The notes: generated by a model from the sequence alone, not told the origin. Counted from the first letter of the stretch, positions 1 to 11,409 are shown. The stretch is 64,000 nt of DNA from Azolla caroliniana (GCA_043228905.1 JBHGNT010000001.1:20894001-20958000); one strand, 5' to 3'. Numbers and translations: made by a program.

Positions 1-458
1 CGGCAGGCCGGTGAGCGACAAATCTCCTACGCCTATGCACACGCACACGCACACGGAAGAGCGAGATGGAGACTCTGCCGGAAGCACTCGAGCATTCTGC
101 GGAGTAGAGAAAACTTGCACAGAGCAAATACAGAGAAAGACGGAGGAGAAGAGCTTGGTCCTAGTCTGACAGTACTTCGTCCTCGACAAAAAGCGATCCC
201 CTTTTTTCCTTCCTCTCCCTCTCATTTATAGCCCAAGGAGGGAGGCCGTTACAACTTGTTACATCATATTTCTTCTTTGTCCTTTCAGACAGAGATATGC
301 CTCGATTTCCTACCTATCAAATCCGCACGACCTAGGATATTCACATCAGCCGACTTGTACCTAAATACGTACATTACAACAAACTTGTGCCCGTGTGTAA
401 GGGCCGGTTCGTGCACATCATTCTCGGATTCTGCCTAGGGACGGTTTTCTCCACGACA
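1..458 (-). repeat. 3' LTR start of element A (window-truncated)
   Basis: The inner end lies at 458, where the plus strand reads CCACGACA followed by a pyrimidine stretch (TCCGCCCCCACC). That stretch is the reverse of the polypurine tract. Elements B and C have the same junction (LTR beginning TGTCGTG after a GGTGGGGG tract). The outer LTR end is not in the window. Confidence 0.7.
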
Positions 459-531
459 TCCGCCCCCACCTAACCGTGCATCCACCGGTATGCGCCAAAA
501 TAGACTCTTGCTAGAGAAGACCGGTCTACGC

Positions 532-1858
532 TTACCCTTTGTCCTCCGGATCGCCATTCACTCCAAACCCATCGTCCTCGCTATCCAAGACATCCAGGTC
601 CAGTTCATCCTCGTGCCGCTTTTTGAACACTTTGATCCTTTTCCCAGCCACCGGTACCGCCATCCTCATCCCGTCAAGCTCTGCGAGATGGTAGGTCCTG
701 TTGTCATTGGCGCTTGTCACCACGTAAGGCCTGAACCACCTCCTTGCAAACTTCCGCATCGCCTTGTGCTGGTCATATACTAGAACCCAGTCGCCTTCCT
801 CGATTTTCTTCGGCCTCAGTCGGTGAGTCTAGTCGAATTGTCCCCTGTTGTTTACCCTAGCGGCCCGCAGCTTTCCCACGGCTCGTTCCACATCCTCCGG
901 TCTTCGCTCGAGCTGTCGGATCCGCGCCGCTACCAGCTCCTCCTGGCTCATCTCGTCTCTCCAATCCACCATGGCCCATGAGGAGATCATTCGCTCCATT
1001 GGCATGACCGGCTTCTACCCATACATCAGCTCCGTCAGCATGAACCCGGTTACTGAACTGTGCATAGTTCGGTCGGCCCACAATGCATAGGGTAAGAGCC
1101 ACGACCAGTTTCCGACTTGGCCTCCACATGCCCGCACTAACGCTTTGACGATCAGCCCGTGTTTGTGTTCCACCTTCCCGTTCGGCTCTGTATTGTACAC
1201 CGTGGTGAGCGAGAGTTTAACCCCTAGCCAATCAAACAACTCTTCAGCCTCTTGTGCGTCCAGTTCTCAGCAGTCGACTACGATCTTTCCTACGCACCCG
1301 TACCGGCATACCACATCTTCGATCAGAAATCGGCACACGACCACGGTCGTTTTGTTTGGCAACGCTCGACCTTCCACCTAGTTCGTCAGGTCCTCTCGAG
1401 CCAGCACCAGATATCACATCTGCCCCACCCCCATTGGCATCGTCACCAGATCCACCATCCACTTGAAGTGGATGGTCGGAGGGTAGGTCGGGTGGAGCTC
1501 ATCCCGATGTCGGACTATGGAGTGCATATGACAACTTTCTCAAGCCGTCACGAACTGATGCACGTCCCGGTATAGTCCCGACTACCAGTACTTCCCCTCT
1601 TAGAGCTTCTCGAATGTGGCCCATGTCCCGCGGTGTCCGGCCCAAGGACTCTTGTGGTACGTTGTCATCAGTTCCACTTGTTCCTCTTTCTTCGCCACAA
1701 CCCGGAGTGGGATGTCGTTTCTCTTCTTTGGGTGCTTCCATATGCACCCATCCCATAGGAAGAATCGGTACGCTTTCATCCGAATCCGGTTGGTCTCTTC
1801 CTTCGTCTACGCCACGTCCGGTGTCATTGTCTTCAGGAACCCGCCGATTTGGAGCCAC
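532..1858 (-). pseudogene. Integrase remnant of gypsy A
   Basis: Integrase would insert the cDNA into the genome. Three separated frames match the integrase of B and C. At 1499-1858 is the N-terminal part with the link from RNase H. At 1015-1239 is the catalytic-core end, with NTEPNGKVEHKHG and a LLPYALWADRT segment. At 532-759 is the C-terminal segment, including RKFARRWFRPYVV and YHLAELDG. Between them the frame shifts several times, and no continuous DDE domain remains. Similarity to B (4059-4856) fixes the order and identity. It is certainly broken; only the exact family name is open. Confidence 0.8.
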
Positions 1859-3521
1859 TCCCCGTCATACTTGCTCTCGTCGAACTCGTTAAGCGCCGGA
1901 GTGCTCCCCTTCCTTGTTGTTACGTAAGCCGTCTCGAAGAAGTCCACGCCGACTTCTTCGTCCTCCAAAACCATGCCGTCCTCATCATCAAATCTCGCCC
2001 TCGAAAGCATGTCGGCCATGGCGTTGTCTTTTCCGGAAATGTGTTGTATTTCCGGATTCAGGGACTTGATGTATGCTATCCACCTTAGCATTGCCAGGTC
2101 TGGCGTCGCGCATCCGGAAACCATACCAAGAATCGGCAGGCAGTCCGTCTCAATTATCACCTCCGTCCCGATCAGGTAGTCTTTGTCAGCCTTCACTGCC
2201 GAAATGATACCCCAGAGTTCGTGTTTAACCTGGGCATACCCTCGTTGTTGTTCACTGAGGACTTTCGTGCCGAACCGGATGGGGAACCTCATGCCATTCT
2301 CATCCTCTTGGTTGATCACCCATCCGATTCCGGTCGGACTCATGTCTACGGTCACGTAAATCGGAATGTCTTTACCGTAGACCGCTTTCCGGAGTGCTGG
2401 TGCCGCAGCAAGTGCTTCTTTCATTTTCCGGACCGACTCTGTATGCTCCTCTCTCCACTCGAATTTACGCCCTTTCTTCAGCAATCCATAGAGCGGCTCC
2501 GCGACATGAGCGTAATGCGGGATCCAGATATGGTAGAATGCGCATGCTCCCAAGAATCTCCGGACTTCCGTGACCGAATTGCAGTCGCGCGCTTCATCGT
2601 GGAGATGGCCTCTACCTTGGCCGGCGACGGTTTCCAACCGAATGGCCCGCATAGGTGTCCGACGACCATGATCTCTGATTGCCTGAAGGCTGATTTTTCC
2701 CCGGAGAAGATGAGCCTTGCACCCCCTAGTCTTTGCAGCACCTTCTCGCAGTCATTGACGTGGTCCGCCATGAATTTCCGGCATCCGTCTGGTCTGATTG
2801 TCTCATCCTTATCTTTCACCGGGCATCCTTTGATCGGGATGTCGTCTAAGAATGGCATGGTGATGTCCGGGATACAATCCCTTAGCACTTTGTTCATTGC
2901 GTTCACCATGTGGGCTACTGAGTTCGTCCCCCCTTGCAGAAGGGTACACATCCGTACTAGGCCGAGAGGAGTCCACATCGTCGTAATGTCCCTGCTCTCC
3001 ACGGCTAGGTGGACCTGATCGTATCCCGAGTACAAATCACCGACCGAGTAAATTGACCTTCCGGCGAAGGCCTCCGCGAACTCGTCTATGGTCGGTCCGA
3101 TTCCTGCATTCCGAATGGTCACCTTGTTGACCGGCTGTAGGTCCTGAATGAAACGCAACGTGTCGTTCTTCTTGGGCACGGTAAACTACCGATTAGAATA
3201 CAGGGCACTCGACGGTTCGAGGATGCCCATATCAACCTTCTGTTTCAGCAACTCCATCAACTTCGGGATGTGAGCTCTGGGTACTAGAATCAGTTTGAGA
3301 TTCCACAGTACAGTGGTACCGTGAAGATCACCATTGGTTCCACAATCGTCGGGTCTATGCACCCGATCTCCTCCGGCAAAAATGCGAAGGCCTCTCCGTG
3401 CCTCTCGAGCATTCTCCGAAACTAGTCCTCCTCCGCCAGTAGTAGAAAGCCACCCCCACCGACCTTGAGCTCTCGTAGCGTTGTGTCGGTGAATCGGTGT
3501 CCTATGCCAGCTGGATCTCAT
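1807..3521 (-). pseudogene. Reverse transcriptase-RNase H remnant of gypsy A
   Basis: The open stretch 2478-3179 holds the RT fingers and palm, with PKKNDTLRFIQDLQPVNKVT and the active-site box MPFLDDIPIKG (FLDD in place of the usual Y-x-DD). The stretch 1807-2652 continues with the RT thumb and connection (RRFLGACAFYH), an RNase H domain (IYVTVDMSPTGIGWVINQE, TDCLPILG) and the tether toward integrase. The stretch 3186-3521 holds the segment before the RT (PRAHIPKLMELLKQKVDMGI). Frames change between the three parts. The order and wording match element C at 26694-28753 closely. Confidence 0.85.
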
Positions 3522-3722
3522 AAACTCGGGTCTGACGCGACCCCCTTCAGCCGTAACTCGCTGCCCTCCTCCGGCAAGGGTGTCGCGACTGGCCTCACCT
3601 TCCGGTCCATAGTCTTGTACTTCGTATCCACTCGAGTCGTCCGATCGGACTCGAGTCCTCTACCGAAGTCAGCAATGACTTCGTACATTTCCATTGAACC
3701 AACCGGAACTGCCCGGTCTCCT

Positions 3723-3986
3723 GATTTGTCCCATCTCTGTGGGATATCTCACAGTTTTGTTTTTCTCTTCTTCTTCTCAAACTTCACAATCACATAACTT
3801 GACACTAAGTTATCCATTTCACATGTAGTAAAATGCATTCGGAAGCTCTTGAAAACATCCATCTTTTCGTACGAAGGTATAAAATAATATCTTCATTATT
3901 ATTGTTTCATATTGTGTGTGAAGAACCACACTCGGTTTTGTATATTCCATGCAATTTTCACACCTTAGCCGAAAATCTTCACGACA
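3723..3986 (-). repeat. Partial 3' LTR of element B
   Basis: The plus strand ends at 3986 with GATCTTCACGACA, the reverse of the LTR start TGTCGTGAAGATC seen at 29850 in C. It is followed by the reversed polypurine tract TCCACCCCCACC. Similarity to the first part of the C LTR runs down to about 3723, where element A begins. The rest of the LTR is missing. Confidence 0.75.
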
Positions 3987-4058
3987 TCCACCCCCACCAA
4001 ACTGCATGTCCTCCAGTACGTGCCAAGAAGAGAGAGTGCGAGATTTCAGCTACAGTGA

Positions 4059-4856
4059 TTAATCGGATTCCTCCATGTCCTCGTTCACATAACTCAAGTA
4101 TGTAGGTTCAGTCCTACTAGCTTCATCCTTGAGATGATTGAGGAGGTCAGGATCCTCGTCTTGTCTTTTCTTGAAAATCTTTACTCTTTTTACCACAATG
4201 GGTATGGCCAACCTTGATCCGTCTAGCTCCGCAAGGTGGTATGTGGCATTGTCGTTGGCCCTTATCAGCACATACAGTCTGAACCATTTTCTTGCGAACT
4301 TTCTTGTTGTCCTGTGTTGATTGTCAAGGCTGCTATCGTAAACCAATACCCAATCTCCTTCTTTGATCTTCTTGGGACGCAATCGATGTGTCCTGTCGAA
4401 CCGAATCTTGTTCTTCACTGGCGCTGCCTCCATCATCTTTCGCGCTTTTTCTAAATCTTCAGGCCTTCTTTAAAGCTGCCTTATCCATGCCACTAATAAT
4501 TCTTCTCGGCTCATCTTGTTCTCCCATGGTATCGCTACCCATGAGGCGATCGTCCTTTCAATGGGCATTACCGGCTTCTGTCCATACAAAAGCTCTATCG
4601 GCATATACCCTATCACTAAACTGTGTGTAGTTATGTCAGCCCACAAGGCATAGAGCAATAGTCATGCCCAGTTCCCAACTCTACCGTTGCATGCCCGTAC
4701 GATGGCTTTGACAATTGGTCCATGCCCTCGCTCGATCTTCCCATTTGCTTCTAGATTGTAGGCAGTTGTGAGGGAGAGCTTCACGCCTAGTCGATTGAAG
4801 AGCTCCGTTGCTTTGCGTGCATCCAACTCCCCTCGATTAGCCACTATCTTTCCCAC
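4059..4856 (-). pseudogene. Integrase core and C-terminus of gypsy B
   Basis: Three adjacent reading-frame pieces (4662-4856, 4470-4658, 4059-4436) give the integrase core end and C-terminal domain. Visible are CVGKIVANRGE-like residues, YNLEANGKIERGHG, LYALWADITTHS and, at the C-terminus, KFARKWFRLYVL with TYHLAELDGSRLAIP. The last piece ends about 70 bases before the polypurine tract and LTR. Small frameshifts separate the pieces. It is closely related to the integrase of A. Confidence 0.8.
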
Positions 4857-5021
4857 ACATCCGTATCAACAGACAACCTCTTCCAGTAGAAATTTGCAAA
4901 CAGCTGACATCGTCTTATTTGCCAAGGCCCGTCCTTCCACTTGATTTGTCAGGTCTTCTCTTGCCAGTACTAAGTACTGCATTTGTCCCACTCCCATTGG
5001 CATTGAGACCATATCCACCAT

Positions 5022-5681
5022 TCATTTGAAGTGTATGGTGAGCGGGTATGTCGGTCGTAACTCATCACGATGACGTATGTTCGAATGTACTTGGCAGGTT
5101 TCGCATGTGGACACGAAATGGAGTACTTCTTTGTACATGCTTGGCCACCAATACTTTTCCTTCAACTTTTTGAACGTCGCCGAAGTTCCTCTATGACCCG
5201 CCCAAGGACTCTCGTGGAATTCGGTCATTAGCGTCACTTGCTCTTCTTTCTTCACCACCACTCGGCGTGGCATTCCTGTCCTTTTTGGGTGTCGCCAAAG
5301 GAATCCTCCCTTTAGGAAGTATTGGTAAGCTTTCTTCCGGATTGGTAGAGCCTCCTCTTTCGTCAACGAAGCATCCACCGACATTGTTCTTAAGAATTTG
5401 CCGATCAGTAACCACTCTCCTTCGTACTTGTCCTCGTTGAAGGTATGGAGGGTTAGCATGTCCTTGTCTTCCATCAATAGTCGGGCCATCTTGAAGAAGT
5501 CGAGGATGACGTCTTCAACTTCCACAACCATGTCACTTTCATTCTCAAATCTTGCCCTTGACAGCATGTCAACTGTGGCATTCTTCTTCCATGCAACGTG
5601 GCGGATCTCTGGGTTTAAAGACTTCATATAGGCGATCCACCTTAGCATTGCTTGATCTGGTGTCGCACATCCTGAGATCAT
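5022..5681 (-). pseudogene. RNase H end and integrase zinc-binding domain of gypsy B
   Basis: One open stretch of 219 codons. It begins in the end of RNase H (IAYMKSLNPEIRHV, ATVDMLSRARFE), passes through the tether and enters the integrase N-terminal HHCC zinc-binding domain (H in FHESPWAGHRG; CETCQVHSN for the two cysteines). YWWPSMYKEVLHFV lies between the histidines and cysteines, as is usual in gypsy integrases. The RT and most of RNase H that should precede it are deleted, so this is a relic despite the clean frame. Confidence 0.85.
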
Positions 5682-5859
5682 CCCGAGGATTGGGAGACGA
5701 TCGTGTCTGACGCTTGTCCTTTTTTGTTGGGTAGTACTAGTTTACATGCGCCACTAGGTGTGACACATGTTGCTTCTCCTTGCAATCCACGCGCTCTACT
5801 TTCTTGTGGGAACTTGTGATTTCTCAGACTATTTGTGCCCCATGCTTCAATAGTCCTCT

Positions 5860-6372
5860 CTAAAAATACAAAGCATCTTCTCCGAGACAATCCTGATTCT
5901 TTTCATGGTTGGCATGTACAGTCAAGAATTGTACGGCCTTCTTCCCATCAAGAATCCTTACTCGAGTAAATGTCGCACCATTGTCGAACACCATTGTTTC
6001 CATTCGTGATGATGTTATGTACAGTTGCCCAAGAATGATGGGATGGGACACTGAGTCTTGAACAAAAAAATGTTGTTCTATCTCGACATAACCAATCGTG
6101 ATGGGGATGTTAGGACATGCCCCATACAAGTCTTTGGTAGCTTTCGTAGCAGCATGGATCTTCCACCCATGATTCGTATTTATGGGACATCTTCCCTTCT
6201 TGTAGACCTCAGTTGACATAAGGTTGATTTCGGATCCATGGTCTATTAACGCTACGACTGTCTCTTTTCTTTCCCCCAACTTTACTGGCGTCTCCATCGT
6301 TGCTCGCGCCCAATGAGGCCGAGTATAATGGTTGTCCACCATATCTTCCTCAACTTCATCTCTTGCCATCAT
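5860..6372 (-). pseudogene. Aspartic protease of gypsy B with DHG active-site box
   Basis: A retroviral-type aspartic protease would cut the Gag-Pol polyprotein. The active-site segment reads ALIDHGSEINLMS, with histidine where most proteases have Ser or Thr in D-S/T-G. The second conserved block is present as HPIILGQLYITSSRMET. The flanking segments (CPINTNHGWKIHAATKATKD, YGACPNIPITIG) match element C almost word for word. Because B and C share the histidine, it looks like a family trait and not decay. The frame is open, but the element around it is deleted. Confidence 0.8.
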
Positions 6373-6543
6373 TGTGGCATTCTCTTTTGCTTTTAGTGGC
6401 CTCTCTTCTTCTTCGTTCGACTATTGCCTTTTTCTCTTTAAAAGGTCCACAATCGTATCATGGAACTCCTTCTTCGTAATGCCGAGCAATTCCCTCAAGG
6501 ACAAGGTCACGTGACTATCAAGAACATGTTCCTCGATGATTCT

Positions 6544-7630
6544 GACATGATAGTGTATTGAGAAAGAAGGAAAGAAGGAAAGAAGGAGATCAATTTGTTA
6601 TGGATGAACAATTGGGGGTAAAGATATGGGGAAGTTGATGAGATAGGGAGATCGAGAAGTTGATGACAATGAGTAACAATATCTATTCCATGATTGGTGT
6701 TGATCTCCTTGATGTTAACAAGGGAGATCAACCCTTTTTATACATGTAGTGATGCATGATAAGCATGCTTATGCCAAGTCTTAAATACTATAATATCAAG
6801 CATACTAATTCTTGCATGCCAAGTCTTACATACCGAGTCTTACATATTGAGTCTTACATATTGAGTCTTACATATTGAGTCTTACATATTGAGTCTTACA
6901 TACTGGGTCTTACATACTTAGTCTTACATACTAGGTCTTACATACCACTCGTTATACAAAGGTTTGAAGTCTAAAGTTTGTCTAGGAGAAATATATATAT
7001 AAGGGCCTAAGGTTCACATTCGAGTCGATGTTCATGACAGTCATTTACTTCACAAATTTTGTAGGGGAGCTCTCAAAATGAAGAAGAGGAGAGCATTGTG
7101 GATACCTTCATAACTATGTGATATGTTCAAATTTATATATTAATGTTTACATCTAAATTTGATAGTTTTGACAATTTATGAATATCATCTACATTTTAGG
7201 AGTTATGGATTTATCAAAATTGTTTATGAATATTGTATACATTTCTTGAGTTGTGAATGTATGCATGTTAATGAGCACTAAATTTATAGATGATGGCATT
7301 AAGGATTGCAATGTTACCTCTTATACTTAAAACATTTTCAAGTCCAACAATAGATGTAACTTCCACTTCTGGAACCTACATCTTCTCAAGATGGTGAAAC
7401 CACTAATTTTAACTTGTGCCTTATGTTAACCATTGTGATTTTCTTTAAGTTAACTACATTTCATATTTGCAAACCATCAACATTTAAACATTTATTGAAA
7501 ACTATTCAATTTTAGAAATTATCATTTTGAAACTTGTTAAATCTCAAAAAATTAGCAAATTTTACATGTTATTTAAAACATGTGATACTTGTGTATCAAG
7601 TTTCTGAAAATCGCCTAAAATCGCAATATT
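6544..7630. other. AT-rich non-coding stretch
   Basis: No gene is recognised here. The part 6544-6760 has GAAAGAAGGAAAGAAGG runs, and an LTR-like look toward the minus strand cannot be proven because no second copy is present. A 14-bp minisatellite lies at 6821-6946. The remainder to about 7630 is AT-rich with no long open frame. It separates the truncated end of gypsy B from the truncated end of copia E. Confidence 0.5.
6821..6946. repeat. 14-bp minisatellite, nine units
   Basis: Nine consecutive 14-bp units of the form GAGTCTTACATATT. The four central units are identical (6835-6890) and the outer ones vary by one to three bases. No coding potential. Confidence 0.95.
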
Positions 7631-7798
7631 ATAAAAGGAATCTATAAGTGGAATCCGTGATCCTTCCACTTGTGAACACGAACGTGTTCTATTCTCGGCC
7701 GACTGGGAGGCCAACCCTATCTTCTCCATCTCCCAGTTGGTAATTGTCTTTTCTTCCCTGAAGAGGATATCTTGGCTTCTAATCACCTTCTTGTCGAT
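7630..7798 (-). pseudogene. Copia E fragment, detached by insertion of F
   Basis: Reads on the minus strand as the segment between integrase and RT: RIDKKVIRSQDILF followed by REEKTITNWEMEKIG. This matches DKKVFRSRDIIF and EDKTIADWEI of element F (about 10320-10390). It is the continuation of copia E, whose other part ends at 12836 with LWNLID. Element F sits between them. Recognisable similarity fades near 7630, so the RT, RNase H and 3' LTR of E are lost. Confidence 0.75.
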
Positions 7799-8224
7799 TC
7801 TTGGGAATTTGGTCCCTCCGGATGGGATCCAGATGAGAACTAGACGAGCCGGATGAAGAAACCGGATTTGGAAGGGTTTCGGATGACACCCGGAAACCGG
7901 ATCGAGGGAATCTAGATGGATTCGGTGCAAACTGGATCCAAAGACATATTTGTAAATATGTTAGAGTAAGCTCATTGAGGCTATATTTGTAAATAGCCCT
8001 AAAATCATATGACTTAGGGCAATCACTTTGAGTGAGGTGATTATTGTGTTGTTGTCAATTGTTGTTGAGACCATATTGTATAGAGAGCGATAGAGAGAGA
8101 GTGTGTGAGATACAGAGCGATACTCTGTTGTAACCGCTGCTTGGCGAAGATACAGAGCTCGAGGTCGTTGCCTCTGAGTCTCTGATTGTACCTTTCTCAT
8201 ATAGTGATAGTTTGGAGTCTGTGG
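7799..8224 (+). repeat. 5' LTR of copia F, 3' end deleted
   Basis: Aligns with the first about 437 bases of the 3' LTR (12227 onward), ending at a shared GAGTCTRTGGG. It then runs straight into TCAGAGC, the tail of the tRNA-Met primer site TGGTATCAGAGC. About 170 bases of LTR end plus the first bases of the primer site are therefore missing. Confidence 0.8.
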
Positions 8225-8243
8225 GGTCAGAGCATACAAGGGA

Positions 8244-9052
8244 ATGGAAGAATCATTCAGCGGCATGTTCAAGCTCACCGGCTCCAACTACCCAGTGTGG
8301 AAGTCGAAGATGAGGGACATGCTCGTGGTCAAAGATCTCTGGCTGCAGGTACAGTTCGAGGACAAGAAACCAGACAAGATCGATGCCTTGACATGGGAGG
8401 TGATGCACATGAAGACAACAAAGTACATCCGGCGCTTCATCGACATGAGCCTATACAGTAACTTCAATGAAGAAAGTAAAGCTCATGAGCCTATACCGGC
8501 ACTATGCTGGAGAGTTAAAACACCGTAAATGGGGTTTCAGTATTCCGGAAGTTAGTGAGACTTTGGTACCAGGACGGATCGAGCATGGTGGCGCACATGA
8601 ACACATTTCAAGGGCTCATAAACCAAACAACTTTGCTTGAAGTACCTCTGGCCGACGAGGTACTTGCATTGCTCTTGCTCGGTTCCCTCCTGGATAGTTG
8701 GGAGACGTTAGTTGTCACTTTGGGCAATGTCGGGCTGGAAGGAAAGAAGTTTTCCCTAGCAAGGGTGAAATCGAGCTTGCTAGATGAAGAAGCCCGTCGG
8801 AAAGACCGGGAGTCCGGATCCGATCCGAAGGCCTTGGTCACGGAAGATGACCATAACCGGGGAAGAGGCCGGTATCGGAGTCCCCAAAACCGGGACAAAT
8901 TGGGGACGAGCTCGAAGTCAAGGGGGAGGCCTACTTGCTTCTATTGTGGGAAGCCAGTGCACTTCCGGAAAAACTGTTGGAATTTCCGGAAAGATAAGGG
9001 AACTGACAATGCCGATTTGAAGAAGGGTTTGGACCGGAACGGTTCGAACTAG
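8244..9052 (+). pseudogene. Gag of copia F
   Basis: Gag forms the particle that packages element RNA. Translation starts at 8244 (MEESFSGMFKLTGSNYPVWK), 20 bases after the primer-site remnant. A stop and frame break near 8528 separate the first 94 codons from 8555-9052. The second part has the usual copia Gag core (YQDGSSMVAHMNTFQGLINQ) and a zinc knuckle CFYCGKPVHFRKNC with C-x2-C-x4-H-x4-C spacing. It ends in a stop before protease. Confidence 0.85.
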
Positions 9053-9147
9053 AGAGGTTAGGACCGGAATGGAACGTCCGCGATCGCGACAAGTGAAGAA
9101 GAACTGATGCTCCTTACTGGTGAGAATGAGCTAAACCTTGTCGGCGA

Positions 9148-10020
9148 CGAGACAATGTGGGTTGTTGATTCCGGAGCATCGTTCCATCTGACAACGAACT
9201 GGAAATGATTCTCATCCTACATAGCCGGAGATCATGGTTGTGTCCGGATGGGGAATGAAGGTACATGCCGAATTGTTGGCATAGGAGATGTGACGTTAAC
9301 GAAATCAACCGTATGCAAATTTCTGCCAAAAGAAGTTCGACACGTTCCGGAGGTTCGGTTGAACCTGATATCAGTCGGTCGGCTAGATGATGAAGGCTAC
9401 ACGAGTAGCATCTGGAACGGAGTCATGAAATTCAGCAAAGGAAGCCTGATCATGGCTCGAGCCCGGAAGAGCAACACATTGTAGCTTATGCATGCCCAGA
9501 TATGCCGGGAAGAAGTGAATGTAGCATCTGACACTACCGGTGAGCTATGGCACAAGAGACTTTGTCATATGAGCCAGAAGGGGATGAGAAGACTTGCCGA
9601 AGACAACCTCATTCTGGAGGTGAAAGACGTGCATCTTGAGAAATGCACCAATTGTTTGGCCAGCAGGCAAAACCGAACCTCCTTCCAATCGAGACCACCG
9701 ATGAGATGGAATGCACCACTGGAGCTAGTGCATACAGATGTGTGTCAAGTCGACACGAAGTCACATGCGGGATCGCAGTACTTCGTGACGTTCATAGATG
9801 ACCACAGCAGGAAGTTGTGGGTCTCACCGTTGAAGACAAAGGATCAAGTGATGTCCAGCTTCAAGGAACTCCACGCGAGAGTGGAAAGAGAAAGAAACAG
9901 GAATCTGAAGGCGGTTTGAGTAGATAACGAAGGAGAATATGAGGGGTAGTTCGAGCAGTACTACCGGTCGAAGGGAATCCGGCTCGAATTCACCGTGCCG
10001 AAGATGCCGAACGGATGAAC
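9148..10020 (+). pseudogene. Protease and integrase remnant of copia F
   Basis: The protease active site is visible at about 9150-9180 as WVVDSGASFHL. The open piece 9248-9484 holds the rest of protease (GIGDVTLTKS, VRHVPEVRLNLISVGRLDDEG). The piece 9488-9919 starts with the pre-integrase zinc region (LWHKRLCHMSQKGMRRL, CTNCLASRQNR) and enters the core (LELVHTDVCQVDTKSH, FVTFIDDHSRKLW). A TGA ends this frame. The core end continues at about 10048 (FWAEALMTTTYVINRSPS). Stops at several positions make it inactive. Confidence 0.8.
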
Positions 10021-10047
10021 CGGACCATAATGGAGAGAGTCTGAAGC

Positions 10048-11403
10048 ATGTTGGCACATGCAAAGCTACCCAATACGTTTTGGGCTGAGGCACTGATGAC
10101 GACGACGTATGTGATAAATAGGTCACCCTCAACACCCTTGGACGGAGACACACCACAAAGAGTATGGACCGGTAAAGATGTGTCTTATCAGGATCTAAAG
10201 GGGTTCGAGTGTCTTGCATGTTGCGAAAGACAAGAGAGCAAAGTTGGATCCAAAGTCCCGGCCAGGCATATTCCTCAGATATGGCGAAGACGAGTTTGGC
10301 TACCGAGTGTGGGACTTGGTCGACAAGAAGGTTTTCCGGAGTCGGGACATTATCTTCATGGAGGATAAGACCATTGCCGACTGGGAGATAATGAATTCCG
10401 GGTCGATAGGCAAAGATCAGCTGAAGGAGCTGAGGGCCCATCCGGCCAGAAGCCGGATGACACTCAAAGAACCGGGCGGATTCGGAGCAAAAACCGAACC
10501 GATCGAAGAAGAAGAAGAGGAAGTTGAAACCGGAACCGGTCAAGACCCCAAAACGGATTTGGATGAAGAACAAACGGAGGAACCGGTTGCCGAAAACCAA
10601 GGATGGAGGTACGCTCTAAGAGAGAGGAGAGCCCCCCGGATATTTCCAGATATAGAGGATGTGTTGCTAAGCGATGAGGGGGAGCCGGAAAGCTTCGAAG
10701 AAGCAAAGAGAGACACCCACAACCGCAAGTGGTTGAGTGCCATGCATGATGAGATGGATTCTTTGCATGAGAACCACACATATGAACTAACGGAGTTGCC
10801 GAAAGGGAAGAGAGAACTCCGGAACAAGTGGGTGTACAAACTTAAACCAGGTGATGTTGGAAACCCGCCGAGATACAAAGCCTGAATTGTAGTGAAGGGT
10901 TTCCAGCAGAAGAAGGGAGTGCACTTCGATGAGATTTTTGCCCCGGTAGTTAAGATGACTTCCATCCAGATGATGTTGAGTATAGCGGCAAGCATGGACC
11001 TTGAGGTAGAGTAACTAGACATCAAGACGACATTCCTCCATGGTGACCTCGAAGAGGAGATCTACATGCATCAACCAGAAGGATTTGTGAAGAAAGGGAA
11101 GGGGCACCTGGTGTGAAAGTTGAGGAAGAGCCTATACAGATTGAAGCAAGCCCCCGACAATGGTACCAGAAGTTCGATTCCTTCATGACTGAGCAAGGGT
11201 ACCACAAGACGCGGGTTGATTGTTGCGTGTTTGTGAAGAAATTCGACGGAGGAGATTTCATGATACTCCTTTATGTGGATGATATGCTGAGAATCGGACG
11301 AGACCAAGTCAAGATACAGATGCTGGAGAAGGCTCTGAACCGGACCTTCTCAATGAAAGACTTGGGTCTGGCAAGACAGATATTGGGAATGCACATCATC
11401 TAG
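10048..11403 (+). pseudogene. Integrase end and reverse transcriptase of copia F
   Basis: The open piece 10214-10885 covers the acidic linker and the start of RT (MHDEMDSLHENHTYELTELP, ELRNKWVYKLK). The piece 11113-11403 contains the palm (RQWYQKFDSFMTEQGYHKTR) and an intact catalytic YVDD in MILLYVDDMLRIG at about 11270, then SMKDLGLARQILGM. Several stops lie between (for example TGA near 10883 and TAG near 11013). The RT would copy element RNA to cDNA in the cytoplasmic particle; this copy cannot. Confidence 0.85.
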
Positions 11404-11409
11404 GACCGG

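Larger units (their letters stand above)
1..3722 (-). mobile_element. Truncated Ty3/gypsy element A
   Basis: Read on the minus strand, this segment gives reverse transcriptase, RNase H, integrase, a polypurine tract and the start of a 3' LTR, the Ty3/gypsy order. Gag and protease are absent: similarity to relative C stops near 3722, where the truncated LTR of element B begins. The coding part is in several frames with stops, so the copy is dead. It is more GC-rich than relatives B and C, and its LTR differs from theirs, which suggests a related but separate family. The left end is cut by the window edge. Confidence 0.85.
3723..6543 (-). mobile_element. Internally deleted Ty3/gypsy element B
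   Basis: Same superfamily as A and C. On the minus strand the order is gag end, protease (5860-6372), a fragment of the region after protease, then directly the end of RNase H (5681 downward), integrase, polypurine tract and a partial 3' LTR. Compared with C, about 1.7 kb carrying the RT and most of RNase H is missing at about position 5697. Similarity to C upstream of protease stops near 6543, so gag and the 5' LTR are lost. Confidence 0.85.

Noticed and set aside
2221-3018. 265-codon plus-strand frame
   Set aside because: It is the antisense shadow of the gypsy A RT and RNase H, which read clearly on the minus strand.
6544-7000. A solo LTR next to gypsy B
   Set aside because: The look is LTR-like (purine-rich start, CTTTTTATAC in the middle), but there is no second copy, clear TG/CA end or target duplication to support it.
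9824-10600. 258-codon minus-strand frame
   Set aside because: Antisense of the integrase-RT linker of copia F; repetitive Phe/Arg content comes from the acidic linker on the other strand.
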